DNA of 64,000 nucleotides from Triticum aestivum (GCF_018294505.1 NC_057807.1:172771498-172835497), one strand, 5' to 3'. Counted from the first letter of the stretch, positions 1 to 10,900 are shown. A program made the numbers and translations. Notes: generated by a model not told the origin, from the sequence alone.

Positions 1-479
1 ATGCATAGTTTGCTTGTTTTGATGAATCTATCAATTTATATCAGTGGATTAAGCCATGAAAAAGTTATATCACAGTAGACACAATGCAAAAACAAAATAT
101 GAATTGGTTTGCTACAATACTTAGAGTGGTGATTTGCTTTATTATACCAACGGATCTTACCGAGTTTTCTGTTAAAGTGTTGTGTGGATGTAGTGTCTAA
201 TCGAGGATGTCTCGATATGAGGAAAAGGAAGAGAGGAAAGAGATCAAGCTTGGGGATGCCCGAGGCACCCCAAGTAAATATTAAAGGAGACTCAAGCGTC
301 TAAGCTTGGGGATGCTGGGGGGGCATCCCCTCTTTCTTCAACAAGTATCGGTATGTTTCGGATTCGTTTCGTTCATGCATTATGTGCAAGTCTTGGAGCG
401 TCTTTTGAAATTAGGTTTTTATTTTTCTTTTATGCACCATGCTGGTATGAGATAGTCCTTGGTTTATTTATAGAATGCT

Positions 480-690
480 CATTGCACTTCACTTAAATCT
501 TTTGAGTGTGGCTTTATAGAATGCTTCATGTGCTTCACTTATATCATTTGAAGTTGGATTGCCTGTTTCTCTTTACATAGAAAACCGCCATTTGTAGAAT
601 GCTCTTTTGCTTCACTTATATTTGTTAGAGCGTGGGCATATCTTTTGTAGAAAGAACTAAACTCTCTTGCTTCACTTATATCAATTTAGA
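480..690 (+). repeat. Cluster of TGCTTCACTTATATC short repeats inside the Athila-like internal region
   Basis: Four imperfect units carry a CTTCACTTATATC-type core, near 488, 533, 614 and 671, each about 60-75 bp apart and usually followed by TTTTAGAGC or similar. The equivalent cluster recurs at about 19430-19560 and 25390-25525 in the tandem element, so it belongs to the element rather than to the insertion site. Function is unknown. Confidence 0.6.
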
Positions 691-2410
691 GAGAGTACAG
701 GAATTGGTCATTCACATGGTTAGTCATAAAATCCTACATAAACTTGTAGATCGCTGAATATGATATGGTTGATTCCTTGCAATAGTTTTGCGATATACAG
801 ATAGATATTAGAGTCATGCTAGTGGGTGGTTGTGGATTGTAGAGACACTTGTGTTGAGGTTTGTGATTCCCGTAGCATGCACGTATGGTGAACCGCTTTG
901 TGATGAAGTTGGAGCACAATTTTATTTATTGATTGTCTTCCTTATGAGTGGCGGTCGGGGATGAGCGATGGTCTTTTCCTACCAATCTATCCCCCTAGGA
1001 GCATGCGCGTAGTACTTTGTTTTCAATGGCTTGTAGATTTTTGCAATAAGTATATGAGTTCTTTATGACTAATGTTGAGTCCATGGATTATACGCACTCT
1101 CACCCTTCCACCATTGCTAGCCTCTCTTGTGCCGCGCAATTTTCGCCGGTACCATACACCCTGCTTATATCTTCCTCAAAACAGCCACCATACCTACCTA
1201 TCATGGCATTTCCATAGCCATTCCGAGATATATTGCCATGCAACTTCCATCATCATCATATACATGACTTGAGCATTCATTGTCATATTGCTTTGCATGA
1301 TCGTAAGATAGCTAGAATGATGTTTTCATGGCTTGTCCGTTTTTTGATGTCATTGCTACGCTAGATCATTGCACATCCCGGTACACCGCCGGAGGCATTC
1401 ATATAGAGTCGTATCTTTGTTCTAGATATTGAGTTGTAAGTAAATAAAAGTGTGATGATCATCATTATTAGAGCATTGCCCCAGTGAGGAAAGGATGAAG
1501 GAGACTATGATTCCCCCAAGTCGGGATGAGACTCCGGACTTTATGAAAAATAAAAGAGGCCAAAGATGCCCAAATAAAAAAAAGAGGCCAAAGAAGCCCA
1601 CCAAAAAAAATTAAAAAGAAAAAAATAAAATAAAAAATGAGAGAAAAAGAGAGAGGGGGCAATGTTACTATCCTTTTACCACACTTGTGCTTCAGAATAG
1701 CACCATGTTCTTCATAGAGAGAGCCTCCTATGCTTTCATTTGCATATACTAGTGGGAATTTTCATTATAGAACTTGGCTTGTATATTCTGATGATGGGCT
1801 TCCTCCAATTCCCGAGGTCTTCATGAGCAAGCAAGTTGGATGCACACCCACTTAGTTTAAGTGAGCTTTCATACACTTATAGCTCTAGTGCATCCGTTGC
1901 ATGGCAATCCCTACTCACTCACATTGATATCTATTGATGGGCATCTCCATAGCCCGTCGATACGCCTAGTCGATGTGAGACTTTCTCCTTTTTGTCTTCT
2001 CCACATAACCCCCACCATCATATTCTATTCCACCTATAGTGCTATGTCCATGGCTCATGCTCATGTATTGCGTGAAAGTTGAAAAAGTTTGAGATTATTA
2101 AAGTATGAAACAATTGCTTGGCTTGTCATCGGGGTTGTGCATGATTAAATACTTTGTGTGATGAAGATAGAGCAACAGCCAGACTATATGATTTTGTAGG
2201 GATAACTTTCCTTGGGCATGTTGTTTTGAAAAGACATGATTGCTTTACTGGTACGCTTGAAGTATTATTGTTTTTATGTCAAATGATAGACTATTGCTTT
2301 GAATCACTCGTGTCTTAATATTCATGCCATGATTAGACATATGATCAAGATTAGCATTCCACATCAAAAATTATTCTTTTTTATCATTTACCTACTCGAG
2401 GACGAGCAGG

Positions 2411-2428
2411 AATTAAGCTTGGGGATGC
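2411..2428 (+). other. Polypurine-tract region of the first Athila-like element
   Basis: AATTAAGCTTGGGGATGC lies directly upstream of the LTR start and is the same sequence that precedes the LTRs at 21314 and 27277. In LTR retrotransposons this is the plus-strand DNA primer site. Position and conservation support the call. Confidence 0.7.
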
Positions 2429-3954
2429 AAATATGTCTCCGTCGTATCTATAATTTTTGATTGTTCCATGCCAATATTATTCACTTTCATATACTTTTTT
2501 GGCAACTTTTTATATTATTTTTGGGACTAACTTATTGATCCAGTGCCCAATGCCAGTTCCTGTCTGTTGCATGTTTTTTGTTTCGCAGAAACCCAATATC
2601 AAACGGAGTCCAAACGGGATAAAAACGGACGGAGATTTTTTTTGGAATATTTATGATTTTTGGGAAGTAAAATCAACGCGAAACTGTGTCCGAGGTGGTC
2701 ACGAGGTAGAGGGGCGCGCCCTACCCCCCCAGGCACGCCCCTGGCCCTCTTGGTCCACCCGTAAGGCGGTTGATGCTCTTCTTCTGGCGCAAGAAAGATA
2801 ATTTTATGAGAAAGATCTAGGCGAAAGATTCACCCCAATCGGAGTTACGGATCTCCAGATATAAAGGAAACGGTGAAGGGGTAGAATCAGCGAACACAGA
2901 AACAGAGAGATAGATCCAATCTCAGAGGGGCTCTCGCCCCTCCCAAGCCATGGGAGCCAAGGACCAGAGGGGAAACCCTTCTCCCATCTAGGGAGAAGGT
3001 CAAGAAGGGAGGGCTCTCTCCCCCTTGCTTCCGGTGGCGCCGGAATGCCGCCGGGGGCCATCATCATCACCGCGATCTTCACCAACACCGCTGTCATCTT
3101 CACCAACATCTCCATCACCTTCCCCCTTCTATCTACAGCGGTCCACTCTCCCGCATCCCGCTGTACCCTCTACTTGAACATGGTGCTTTATGCTACATAT
3201 TATTATCCAATGATGTGTTGCCATCCTATAATGTCTGAGTAGATTTTTGTTGTCCTATCGGTGATTGATGAATTGCTATGATTGGTCTGAGTTGCATGTT
3301 TTATTATTGGTGCTGTCCTATTGTGCCCTCTGTGTCGCGCAAGCGTGAGGGATTCCCGCTGTAGGGTTTGCAATATGTTTATGATTTGCTTATGGTGGGT
3401 TGCATGAGTGACTGAAACACAAACCCGAGTAAGTAGGTTGTTTGTGTATGGGATAAAAGGGGACTTGATACCTTAATGCTATGGTTGGGTTTTACCTTAA
3501 TGAATCTTTAGTAGTTGTGGATGCTTGCTAGAGTTCCAATCATAAGTGCATATGATCCAAGTAGAGAAAGTATGTTAGCTGATGCCTCTCCCTCAAATAG
3601 AATTGCAATAGTGACTACCGGTCTAGTAACATAGTCAATTGCTTAGGGACAATTCCATAACTCCTACCACCACTCTTCCACACTCGTTATTTTTACTTTA
3701 TTGCTTCTTTATCTAAATAGCCCCTAGTTTATATTTACATGTTCTTTACTTTCTTGCAAACCTATCCTTTCACACCTACAAAGTACTTCTAGTTTCATAC
3801 TTGTTCTAGGTAAAGCGAACGTGAAGCGTACGTAGAGTTGTATCGGTGGTCGATAGAACTTGAGGGAATATTTATTCTACCTTTAGCTCCTCGTTGGGTT
3901 CGACACTCTTACTTATCAAAAACTGTTGCGATCCCCTATACTTGTCGGTTATTA
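2429..3954 (+). mobile_element. 3' LTR of the first Athila-like (Sabrina-type) element
   Basis: A 1526-bp LTR. The expected 5' end TGATACGTCTCC is decayed to AAATATGTCTCC, and the right end is GGTTATTA where GGTTATCA is expected. A TATA-like GATATAAAGG sits near 2859, followed by a GC-rich leader (2900-3050). Only about the first 60 bp resemble the LTRs of the 15351-28915 element; the rest is a different LTR family. The text resembles Sabrina from memory. ORFs at 2457-3242 are chance readings of the LTR. Confidence 0.75.
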
Positions 3955-4092
3955 GCAGTACACTATTTGTACTAGCTTCACATGCTTCGCGCGTCGTGCG
4001 GGTGTTTTTACCGTAGCCATATTGTACTATGTAACCAGCACCTCGAATCCTCGATACTAGTAGTACTATATAGTAAGTAGTAGGAGTAGTAG

Positions 4093-4294
4093 GGTGGCAT
4101 GGGCCAGAACAAGCATTCATGTCCAGGAGTACGACACACGCCACCAGCACGACTTCCATCTGACACCATATTTCTTGGAGTCCTGCTAGAGCAATCTCTT
4201 CAACCTCATTGTTTCTCTAACTCAGCCATCACGCGGCGGGCGAGGTGGGGGTTTGCCGATAGTCGGTTTCCTCAACTGCGGTCCCACTTGTAAG
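4093..4294 (+). repeat. Direct duplication, left copy
   Basis: Runs from GGTGGCATGGGCC to GGTCCCACTTGTAAG and aligns along its length with 5058-5254. Both copies share GGGGTTTGCCGATAGTCGG and CTTGGAGTCC. Differences are scattered substitutions and small indels, so the duplication is old. Copy offset is about 960 bp, with the nested MITE pair between the copies. Confidence 0.75.
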
Positions 4295-4364
4295 GCTAAC
4301 TCCAACGCTCTATCAATATATGGATGTACTCTTCTTCCCAATACAAAAACTTGCATCCATTCTA

Positions 4365-4614
4365 CTCCCTCCGTTACACAATTCATGCCTTCTATTTGTC
4401 AAAATATATATGTATCTAGACATGTTTTAGTACTCCCTCTGTCCGGAAATACTTGTCATCAAAATGGATATAAGGGGATGTATCTAGACGTATTTTAGTT
4501 CGGGATACATCCTTTTTTTGTTCATTCTGATGACAAGTATTTTTGGACGGAGGGAGTATATAGGTACATCCATTTTTGGACAAATGGAAGTCAAGTATTT
4601 TGGAATGGAGGGAG
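4365..4614. mobile_element. Stowaway-type MITE (outer member of a nested pair)
   Basis: Left terminus CTCCCTCCGTTACACAATTC and right terminus reading inward CTCCATTCCAAAATACTTGA are imperfect inverted repeats, both flanked by TA (4363-4364 and 4615-4616), the usual target duplication of Tc1/mariner-derived Stowaway elements. Its centre is split by a second MITE at 4433-4556. Removing that gives an element of about 125 bp. Confidence 0.75.
4433..4556. mobile_element. Stowaway-type MITE nested inside another MITE
   Basis: Terminal inverted repeats CTCCCTCTGTCCGGAAATAC and its near-complement ending GGACGGAGGGAG are flanked by TA on both sides (4431-4432, 4557-4558). The interior is largely palindromic (GATGTATCTAGACG... 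and CGGGATACATCC). It lies inside the element at 4365-4614. Confidence 0.85.
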
Positions 4615-5057
4615 TACACAATATTTTTTTTAGTTAGCACAACTAGTCTAATCCGAGAGCACAACCGAAGATTAGGTCGGTTCTTCCTCCTTTTGCCGAC
4701 ACGTGGGACATCCAGCATCCAGGTCGTTCATGAAAGAAAATAGAGTGGTAGTTGAAGCCAGGAGATACGCATCTTGGGTTAAACTGTAAATAGAATCTTA
4801 CTACTCTTGAGTAACTCCAAAAGCGGCCACCGAAGATCTTTCTTGGATTTGTTTTTCATCACCAGCACGTCGAGGTGAAAGATGTGCAGGTTCAGTGGTT
4901 CTGCTTGCGTTTTCACTGACATGTGGGACCGCATGTGAGCAAATAGACGATGGGCTCCGCGCGTCCGCTGGCTGGCTGAGAAGAGAGATAGAGGAGGACT
5001 GAGCATGGACTGCAGGAAATCTGTTCTACGTACCTCGATATAGGCTCGATATAGTGG

Positions 5058-5254
5058 GGTGGCATGGGCCATAACTAGCATTCACGTCTAGCAGTACGGC
5101 ACACGCCATCCACACGAGTCCCATCCGACACCAATTTTCTTGGAGTCCGTGCTACATCCATCTCTTCTCCCTCCTATTTTCTCAGCCATCGCGCAGTGGG
5201 CGGGGTGGGGGTTTGCCGATAGTCGGTTTGCTCAACTGTGGTCCCACTTGTAAG
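5058..5254 (+). repeat. Direct duplication, right copy
   Basis: Partner of 4093-4294, same orientation. It has no MITE inside. No ORF is shared by the two copies, so a non-coding origin is likely. Confidence 0.75.
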
Positions 5255-5722
5255 TGAAAATGTAACACCGCACGCATTCCTGCTTGAGCGGCGTGCCGGA
5301 CCAACCGTGTGGGGGTGCGACGCGAACATGGCAGGCTTTTCCTTTTGAACTCATAACTTGTAAAATTTGGTTCTGCTCCATGGCGCGATCGATAGATAGA
5401 AAATAACGATTTTTCCTAGAGTAATGAGAAGTTTGGTTCTGGCGTCGTTCATGCATGGAGTACGTATGAAAATTATGAAGTTGATGCGAAAGGTTAGATA
5501 ATTACTATAGTATCATATACTACTACATGGATTTGACGGAAAGATTAAAATACATACGGATCCATCAACGACATCCTCACGCCCTAGTGCGCCGGGTCAC
5601 CAACCGACGTGTGAGGAGCAGCGGCGTTGGCGGCGAGCTCAACGTGCTTGTGAACAGTGCCGTCCAAGGTTGCCCCTGCGGTCCAAGAAGGCCAGCGTCC
5701 TATCGTCCTCCTCTTGCATGTA

Positions 5723-6157
5723 CTAGTCCTTGTGGACGATTTGCGCGTAGACATGGGTGATTATGTCGATGGTGTCTTGCTGTGCCAGGTGCTGCTCGGC
5801 GAGCGCGACCTCAAGGTGGACATTCTCTGGCGCAACGGCGGGCAGCCGCAGGGCCACCAGTGCGTCGAAGAGGTTGTCACCATAGTGGCCATTGACGGTG
5901 GCGGGCATTGCAGAGCCTGGGCGCGTCGGCTGGAGGCTTACGTCAAATTCGTCCATGAGCTTCTTGACGACGGTGAACTTGTCAAGGAAACCGACGAGGA
6001 CCTCGTCGAACAAGGAGATGAACCTGTCGTCCAAGCGGCCCCTCGCCCTGGCGGCCTCAAGCAATACTACCTAGAGACATTCCTTGTTACCGGGCCGCAG
6101 GAAGGCGTCGTGGACCATCTGGCACAGCTGGCTGATGCTCACGCTCATCGCCTCCAT
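5723..6157 (-). pseudogene. Unrecognised GC-rich ORF with an in-frame stop
   Basis: Minus-strand reading frame from ATG at 6157-6155 to TAG at 5725-5723, 144 codons, interrupted by TAG at 6073-6071 (codon 29). The part before the stop begins MEAMSVSISQLCQMVHDAF; the part after it reads LLEAARARGRLDDRFISLFD and ends QIVHKD. GC content and third-position bias look like a grass coding sequence, and the frame is otherwise open. I do not recognise the family. A weak resemblance of GRLDDRF to histidine phosphotransfer proteins is not convincing. It could be an exon of a longer gene or a chance ORF. Confidence 0.35.
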
Positions 6158-7594
6158 GGGTCTAGCTTAGCATCTAGTCAACTGATCTTGCGATTGGAGT
6201 GATCGCTCTTGCCCTTGGTTAGTGTGCGTAGGTGCGTAGGATTTCGTACTACTCCTCGGCCCTCTACTGCACCTGCCTTTGGCTGTATGATAGGTGGGCC
6301 AGCCACCCCCTGGGCCCACATGTCATTCTCCCGAAGGCAGTTGCCGCAAGTCAATGAAGTTGCGTCCCCCTCCGTGTCGGTGCAGTATAGTCATCTCACC
6401 GGACCTCTAGTTGGGGCCAAACGAGAGAAGTTTGACGTTTACTGGTTTATTGGTCCCCTTTGCATTTTGCGCCAAGTTTTGACCTTTGATTTAACTAATA
6501 AAATGTTAATGCATGTAAACAAAAATGTTGTGTAAGTCACATTACGAAAACCAAATAATCCCAAAACACTTAGGCATGGTGCATTAACTCCGTCCTTCTT
6601 TCTTATTCCGTGACATATCAACCAATGAGAGATGTAGTCTGTGCATGCTTTCAATGACTTGAGACTACCAAACATGACATGCACTGTTTAGTTCATTGCA
6701 TGTAATCCTATTAGTAATCTAGTTAGCAAAAAACATTAAGTTCTCTCGCCGATAGGAATAAAACACCATGTATTTATTTACAGATGGAGTAGTACATTTT
6801 TTGTGACATGCATTACTAGATATTGCTAGTCAAATACTAAAATCCAGATGGACATGGTAGTACTCCTAAATCCAGACGGTGGTGCTACTAGTACTAGTAG
6901 TAGTACTACCAATGTAGTAGTAGGAGTACTAGCACTGTACTACCCGTTGGTCAAATTATTACGTGCTGCTCCTCACAGTGAAGTGACAAGACCCTGCGCC
7001 GGAGATGACACCTGAGTATAGGCGCCGTGTTCGGCATACCATAGTCAGCCTCACTGTCTGCAGTCACTATCATCATGGCTGTAGAGCTAGCCTGCTTACA
7101 ACTAGCCCTGTTCGACATAATTTCCCGTGTGTAGATGCCCGTGCATTGCACGGAACACCAAGATTGGGGGTGGACGGCTCCGGCAGCGGCCATCGTGCCA
7201 GATTTTTCCACGGCCTTCTAGATGTGGTGGGGAGGAGATAAGGCTGATTGTGAGAGACAAGGAGTTGTTTGTAAATAGGGAACAAGTGCGGGCATCTTTT
7301 TGCAAAAATGGAGAAGCTTGGTTTGTATGCGTCAGATCTAGATCCGACGGCTATTGGTGAAAGATGGGAGGCACAACATCATCACCAACTCAGGACCTGT
7401 TTGATTCGCAGGATTTTGAAAATGCAGGAATAGGACACGACAATATTACAAGTTTCAAACTGATATTACAAATGTTAGGAGTAATGCTGCACCTACGAAG
7501 AGGGAATTACTAGGAAGTTTACGTAAGAACTTTCGTTACTTTAGGTGGATGCAGCATTATCGTACAAACTAAAATCCACCGCCCTGACAAGTCA
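6158..7594. other. Gene-free interval with decayed MITE-like pieces
   Basis: About 6470-6520 (TTGACCTTTGATTTAAC, TTAATGCATG) and 6770-6850 resemble pieces of the MITE at 8600-8807, so a decayed relative is likely. At 6875-6945 there is a low-complexity AGT/ACT-rich patch with short inverted repeats. The stretch 6950-7594 has no coding character. Nothing else is recognisable. Confidence 0.4.
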
Positions 7595-8014
7595 CTAATG
7601 GGCAAATAAGTTTTCGAGTCTCTGGCCACTTGATGTTTCAAAAACAAATTCAGCTTCTGCGGAGACTTTGTCATTTAGGCTTAGACGCTTGCGGTGATCA
7701 GCACGCCATTCATTGTTGCGCCAGAGAACGCCAAACCTCATTACCTTGAGCACACTTGCCTCCAGAACAAAGAACCTGGCCAATTTAATCTCAGATGTGC
7801 TGCCTCGGTAGTCGATCAAATCAATTTCTGTAAGATGGAGATCAAGGCATTCGATGAGATTGTTATAGTGCAGCACATTTTTCACTTTCGGGTCTTTTTT
7901 TATCTGCAAAAGAAGAGAACATATTAGAGCAGCTGGCTGCATAAGATTGCCGTGTCATCAAGAGGTACCAATATCATTCGCTCATACGATAGGGTTGGCT
8001 GGCTAGTGATATTT

Positions 8015-8018
<4 letters not shown>

Positions 8019-8049
<31 letters not shown>
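8019..8049. repeat. CT dinucleotide microsatellite
   Basis: About 15 CT units in intron 2 of the F-box pseudogene. On the minus strand it reads as GA repeats. Confidence 0.95.
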
Positions 8050-8051
<2 letters not shown>

Positions 8052-8474
8052 GTTTCCTCTCATTTAACTAGGAGCACGTGAAGAGCTTGGGCATTTGTTG
8101 CCTTCCACTATGTGGCCGATGCCATATTTCGCAAAAGTATGCCACATAATACGCATCGATGTCAAATCAAAAGATTTTGGCACCGCTCTCGCGATGTGAG
8201 AGAGTTGGCACCGCTGTGCACACAGACCCACATGTATAAACAAATCAATCAAACCAACTACACCAGCCTCTCACTCTCCCAAACAAGTGTTTTTTATTGC
8301 CTCAGTCCTCTCTCTCTCCCATGCAGTGTTTTTTCATTGCGTGAGTTAATTTGGCACCGGAGCAAAGTAGGTGATCCAGATTGGGGCACCAGGTGAGCAA
8401 TGGAGGGGCATCGATGCCAAATGCATCACAAGTGAATTTGGCACATGTTTTGGCCTACATAGCCCACTTTTGTA

Positions 8475-8597
8475 CTCCCTCCGTCCCAAAATTCTTGTCT
8501 TAAATTTGTCTAAATACGGATGTATCTAGTTACATTTTAGTGTTAGATACATCCGTATCTAAACAAATGTAAGACAAGAATTTTGGGACGGAGGGAA
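8475..8597. mobile_element. Stowaway MITE in intron 2 of the F-box pseudogene
   Basis: Long inverted repeats: CTCCCTCCGTCCCAAAATTC at the left, and the complement ending AATTTTGGGACGGAGGGAA at the right. The flanks are TA (8473-8474, 8598-8599). The arms extend to GATACATCCGTATC near the centre, so almost the whole element can fold as a hairpin. Resembles Thalos-type elements. Confidence 0.85.
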
Positions 8598-8599
8598 TA

Positions 8600-8807
8600 C
8601 TACCTCGTATTTAGTATAAAATTTTGACCATAGATTTACCTAAGAAAATGCCAATGCATGTCACTAAAAATTACACCATTTGAAATTATGTTCAAATACG
8701 AATCCAACGATATAGTTCTTAGTGACATGCATTAACATTTTGTCAGTTAAATCTATGGTCAAATTTTGATACTACAAAATTGGAAGAGTAAACCAGGACG
8801 GAGGTAG
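8600..8807. mobile_element. Second MITE, adjacent to the first
   Basis: Left end CTACCTCGTATTTAGTATAA, right end GGACGGAGGTAG followed by TA. The inner arms AAAATTTTGACCATAGATTT and its complement near 8750-8770 match over about 20 bases. The left TIR has lost part of the sequence present in the right one. It abuts the Stowaway element at 8475-8597, so one probably used the TA created by the other. Confidence 0.7.
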
Positions 8808-10163
8808 TACTTGCTCTTAGGGTAACCATAGAGTTACTGGAGTAGTCTAAGTTACTTTCCACTATGACTAGCCTAGGCTACTATAGTAGTACAGCATAAA
8901 AACGATGCAGGTGATCACGTGAGAAAAAAATACTAAAAACATTTCTTTCGGTGCAGTGCGTAGATGCAGTTTTGAACACTACACTTGTCATCGTAATTTG
9001 GGAAAATTACGAAAAAATTGAGCTACGTTGTGATTACCGTTTACTTATAGGAAAGAAGTTTCACCTCGATGAGTAGCTTCTCCGTGCACGGAAAGCATGT
9101 AAGGAATCCAACAACTTGATCCAGATTGGGGCCGATAGATTTTAGTGCTAAGATCTTCACTGTGCGCATGGACTGGGTCAAGCTTGTGGGAATCATTTTC
9201 TGGAAGACGGTCGTAAATACATCAAGAAGAAATTTAAAAATGTGAATTTCAAGAAGACGGAGAAGAAGATGAGTGTTGTACCTGAACGATTACGGATCCA
9301 ATAAAGAGTTCGGAGAATTTGGCAGACGAGTACACCAACGCTGTCAATTTCGGCGCGTCAATGACCCTGATTTTTGTTGGACCTTCTAGATCCGATACAA
9401 GCAATCTCTCAAGGAAAGGTGCATTCTCAATGACCATAACATGGAACAGCTAGAGTGATCTCTTCCCAATTGATGTCTTTTTGCGGGGCCACCAAAACAC
9501 ATAAATCCATCGGAGATTCATCGAGGTGATGTGGAGGCTAATGAACCCGTGGATCTGCTCAAGACGAAGGTACTCAAGCGCAGTACAGCTGCGGAGCAGG
9601 TGCTCCATAGCCTTCTTCAAGACGACAACGTCGAAGAGGTCGAGCTGCTTGAGTTGAGGGAGAAGAAGGGCGGGCGCGGCATTAATCTGGGGAAGATAGC
9701 AGGAGCTGAAGCTGGTGCGGTGCAGCGTTGGCATGAGGCGGAGCGCGGACGGCGGCAGAGAGCGACATCTTCCAGCTTCAAAGCTGAGCTCCTCGAGCTG
9801 ATCTAGGGTGGGGGATAAGAACCACTCGTCGAACTTGGGTTGGACCTTGTAGTTGGTACTGAACATGTGGATGTCAAGGCGTCTGACTGGCCCAGGGTGC
9901 GATGAAAGGATCTTGGAGACTGCGGCCACACGTTTGCAATCCCCGTCGCAGAGGCAGCTATCGACGGTGAGGTTGAGGGGGACGCAGTGCTAGAGGGGGC
10001 GCCATCGCCGGGAGAGCAGGGCGGTCCACACGGCAGATTTGGTGGGGAGGAGGCCGATGATGACGAGCAGCATGTTGTCGGGGATGCTGCTAATGAAGTC
10101 CAGGCTCGCCGGATGCGGTTTTGGCTCGAGCCGCCTATGCTTGTTGGCTGCCTCACCGTCCAT

Positions 10164-10594
10164 CTCAACTGGCGGCGACGCTGGTGTACATGTGTGCTGG
10201 TGTGTGTTGTGTGTTGGGTGTGCGCGAGTGCGTCCTTCTGTGCATGCCGCCGCGCAGTGGTCAATTGTGCACGAGTGCGTCCTTCGCGCACAAGAAGTTT
10301 GTCCTCAATGCGCCCTCAATTTACTAGCGTGCGGGGTGCTACCCCGAGTGGTTTCAACTTTGTTTACTTCACCGCGTGTCAGATGGGCCTCTAGTTTACT
10401 TATTTTCACCCACGGCCACATGGGCCAGCACACCAAGATACAGAACACGAGCTGACAACACAGCATGTGGATTGGTTGACCGGTCAACTAAACAATATAC
10501 GGAGCTATACGCTGACACAGTGAGCGTATAATCCGTCGGTATAGAGAGTTCGAGTGAGAGGGGAGGCCCGTGCAGATAGTAGAGAGAGAGAGAA
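10164..10594. other. Upstream flank of the F-box pseudogene; no gene seen
   Basis: Would contain the promoter of the minus-strand F-box gene. No convincing TATA box could be picked. The several overlapping plus-strand ORFs across 9987-10455 are shadows of the F-box exon and flank. Confidence 0.4.
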
Positions 10595-10601
10595 AGAGCT
10601 A

Positions 10602-10843
10602 CTCCCTCCGTTCGATAATGTAGTTCCAACATGTTTTTAAACTCAAACTTTTGAAACTTTGACCAAGTTTATAAAGAAATTACTTATATCTACAATACTA
10701 AAGATAAATGATAGTCTGAAGTAAGTACATGTTGTGATGAATCTAATGATCGTTCCAGATGTAAATGTTTTTCTCCACATATACCTGGTCAAACTTCTCT
10801 GAGGTTTGACTTTTCAAAACATCCATATGCTTATGGACGTGAC
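10602..10843. mobile_element. MITE-like element at the start of the left tandem copy
   Basis: Begins CTCCCTCCGTTCGATAATG. The interior holds TTTGACCAAGTTTA and, at the far end, TGGTCAAAC and TTATGGACG. The equivalent element sits at 12360-12606 in the right copy, so it predates the duplication. Inverted repeats are short, and the class (Stowaway-like) is inferred from the termini. Confidence 0.55.
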
Positions 10844-10856
10844 AGAGTCCCTAACG

Positions 10857-10900
10857 AGAGAGAGAGAGAGAGAGTGAAAAAAGTGTGTGTGTGTGTGTGA
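10857..10900. repeat. GA and GT dinucleotide runs
   Basis: A short GA run (about 10855-10873) followed by a GT run (about 10885-10898). Typical microsatellite, no coding value. Confidence 0.85.

Larger units (their letters stand above)
1..2428 (+). mobile_element. 3' internal region of a non-autonomous Athila-like (Sabrina-type) Gypsy element, cut by the window edge
   Basis: By eye this stretch follows the same order of landmarks as 18180-21313 and 24140-27276, the 3' halves of the two internal regions of the tandem element further right. The shared landmarks are hairpin-forming AAGCTTGGGGATGC motifs (at 246 and 302), a cluster of TGCTTCACTTATATC repeats (about 480-690), an A-rich tract (about 1600-1660), and the run-up GAGGACGAGCAGGAATTAAG before the 3' LTR. 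No gag, protease, RT or integrase motif is present in any frame, so it was mobilised in trans if it moved. The 5' LTR and the part carrying any ORF lie outside the window. Short ORFs inside are not conserved as proteins and are left out. Confidence 0.8.
3955..5722. other. Gene-free interval with MITEs and a direct duplication
   Basis: No ORF here has coding character on either strand. It contains two copies of a 200-bp segment (from 4093 and 5058) and a Stowaway MITE nested inside another (4365-4614). The remainder (about 4615-5057 and 5255-5722) shows nothing recognisable. Confidence 0.6.
7595..10163 (-). pseudogene. F-box/LRR/FBD gene, three exons, broken by two in-frame stops
   Basis: F-box proteins of this grass group are substrate adaptors of SCF ubiquitin ligases. 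Exons (minus): 10163-9282, 9199-9065, 7903-7595. Each intron has GT-AG ends and all junctions are phase 0, giving 442 codons. Start MDGEAANKHRRLEPKPHP leads into the F-box (residues about 22-57: DFISSIPDNMLLVIIGLLPT, then LLSRRWRPL). The next codon, normally Trp in this motif, is TAG (9992-9990, codon 58). LRR-like sequence follows (LEELSFEAGR, LKQLDLFDVV, LEYLRLEQI). A second TAG lies at 9452-9450 (codon 238), with a nearby alternative frame reading EEITLAV that hints at small indels. Exon 2 (MIPTSLTQSMRTVKILAL) and exon 3 (NLIECLDLHLTEIDL, FFVLEASVLKVMRFGV) form the FBD-type C-terminus, ending LENLFAH. Intron 2 (1.16 kb) carries a CT microsatellite and two MITEs. Nonsense codons make function unlikely. 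Confidence 0.85.

Noticed and set aside
4779..5456. Minus-strand ORFs of 74-100 codons
   Set aside because: Atypical composition, overlap with the duplicated non-coding segment, and no conservation between its two copies.
9987..10455. Overlapping plus-strand ORFs of up to 138 codons
   Set aside because: They overlap the first exon of the minus-strand F-box pseudogene and its flank, and have no domain of their own.
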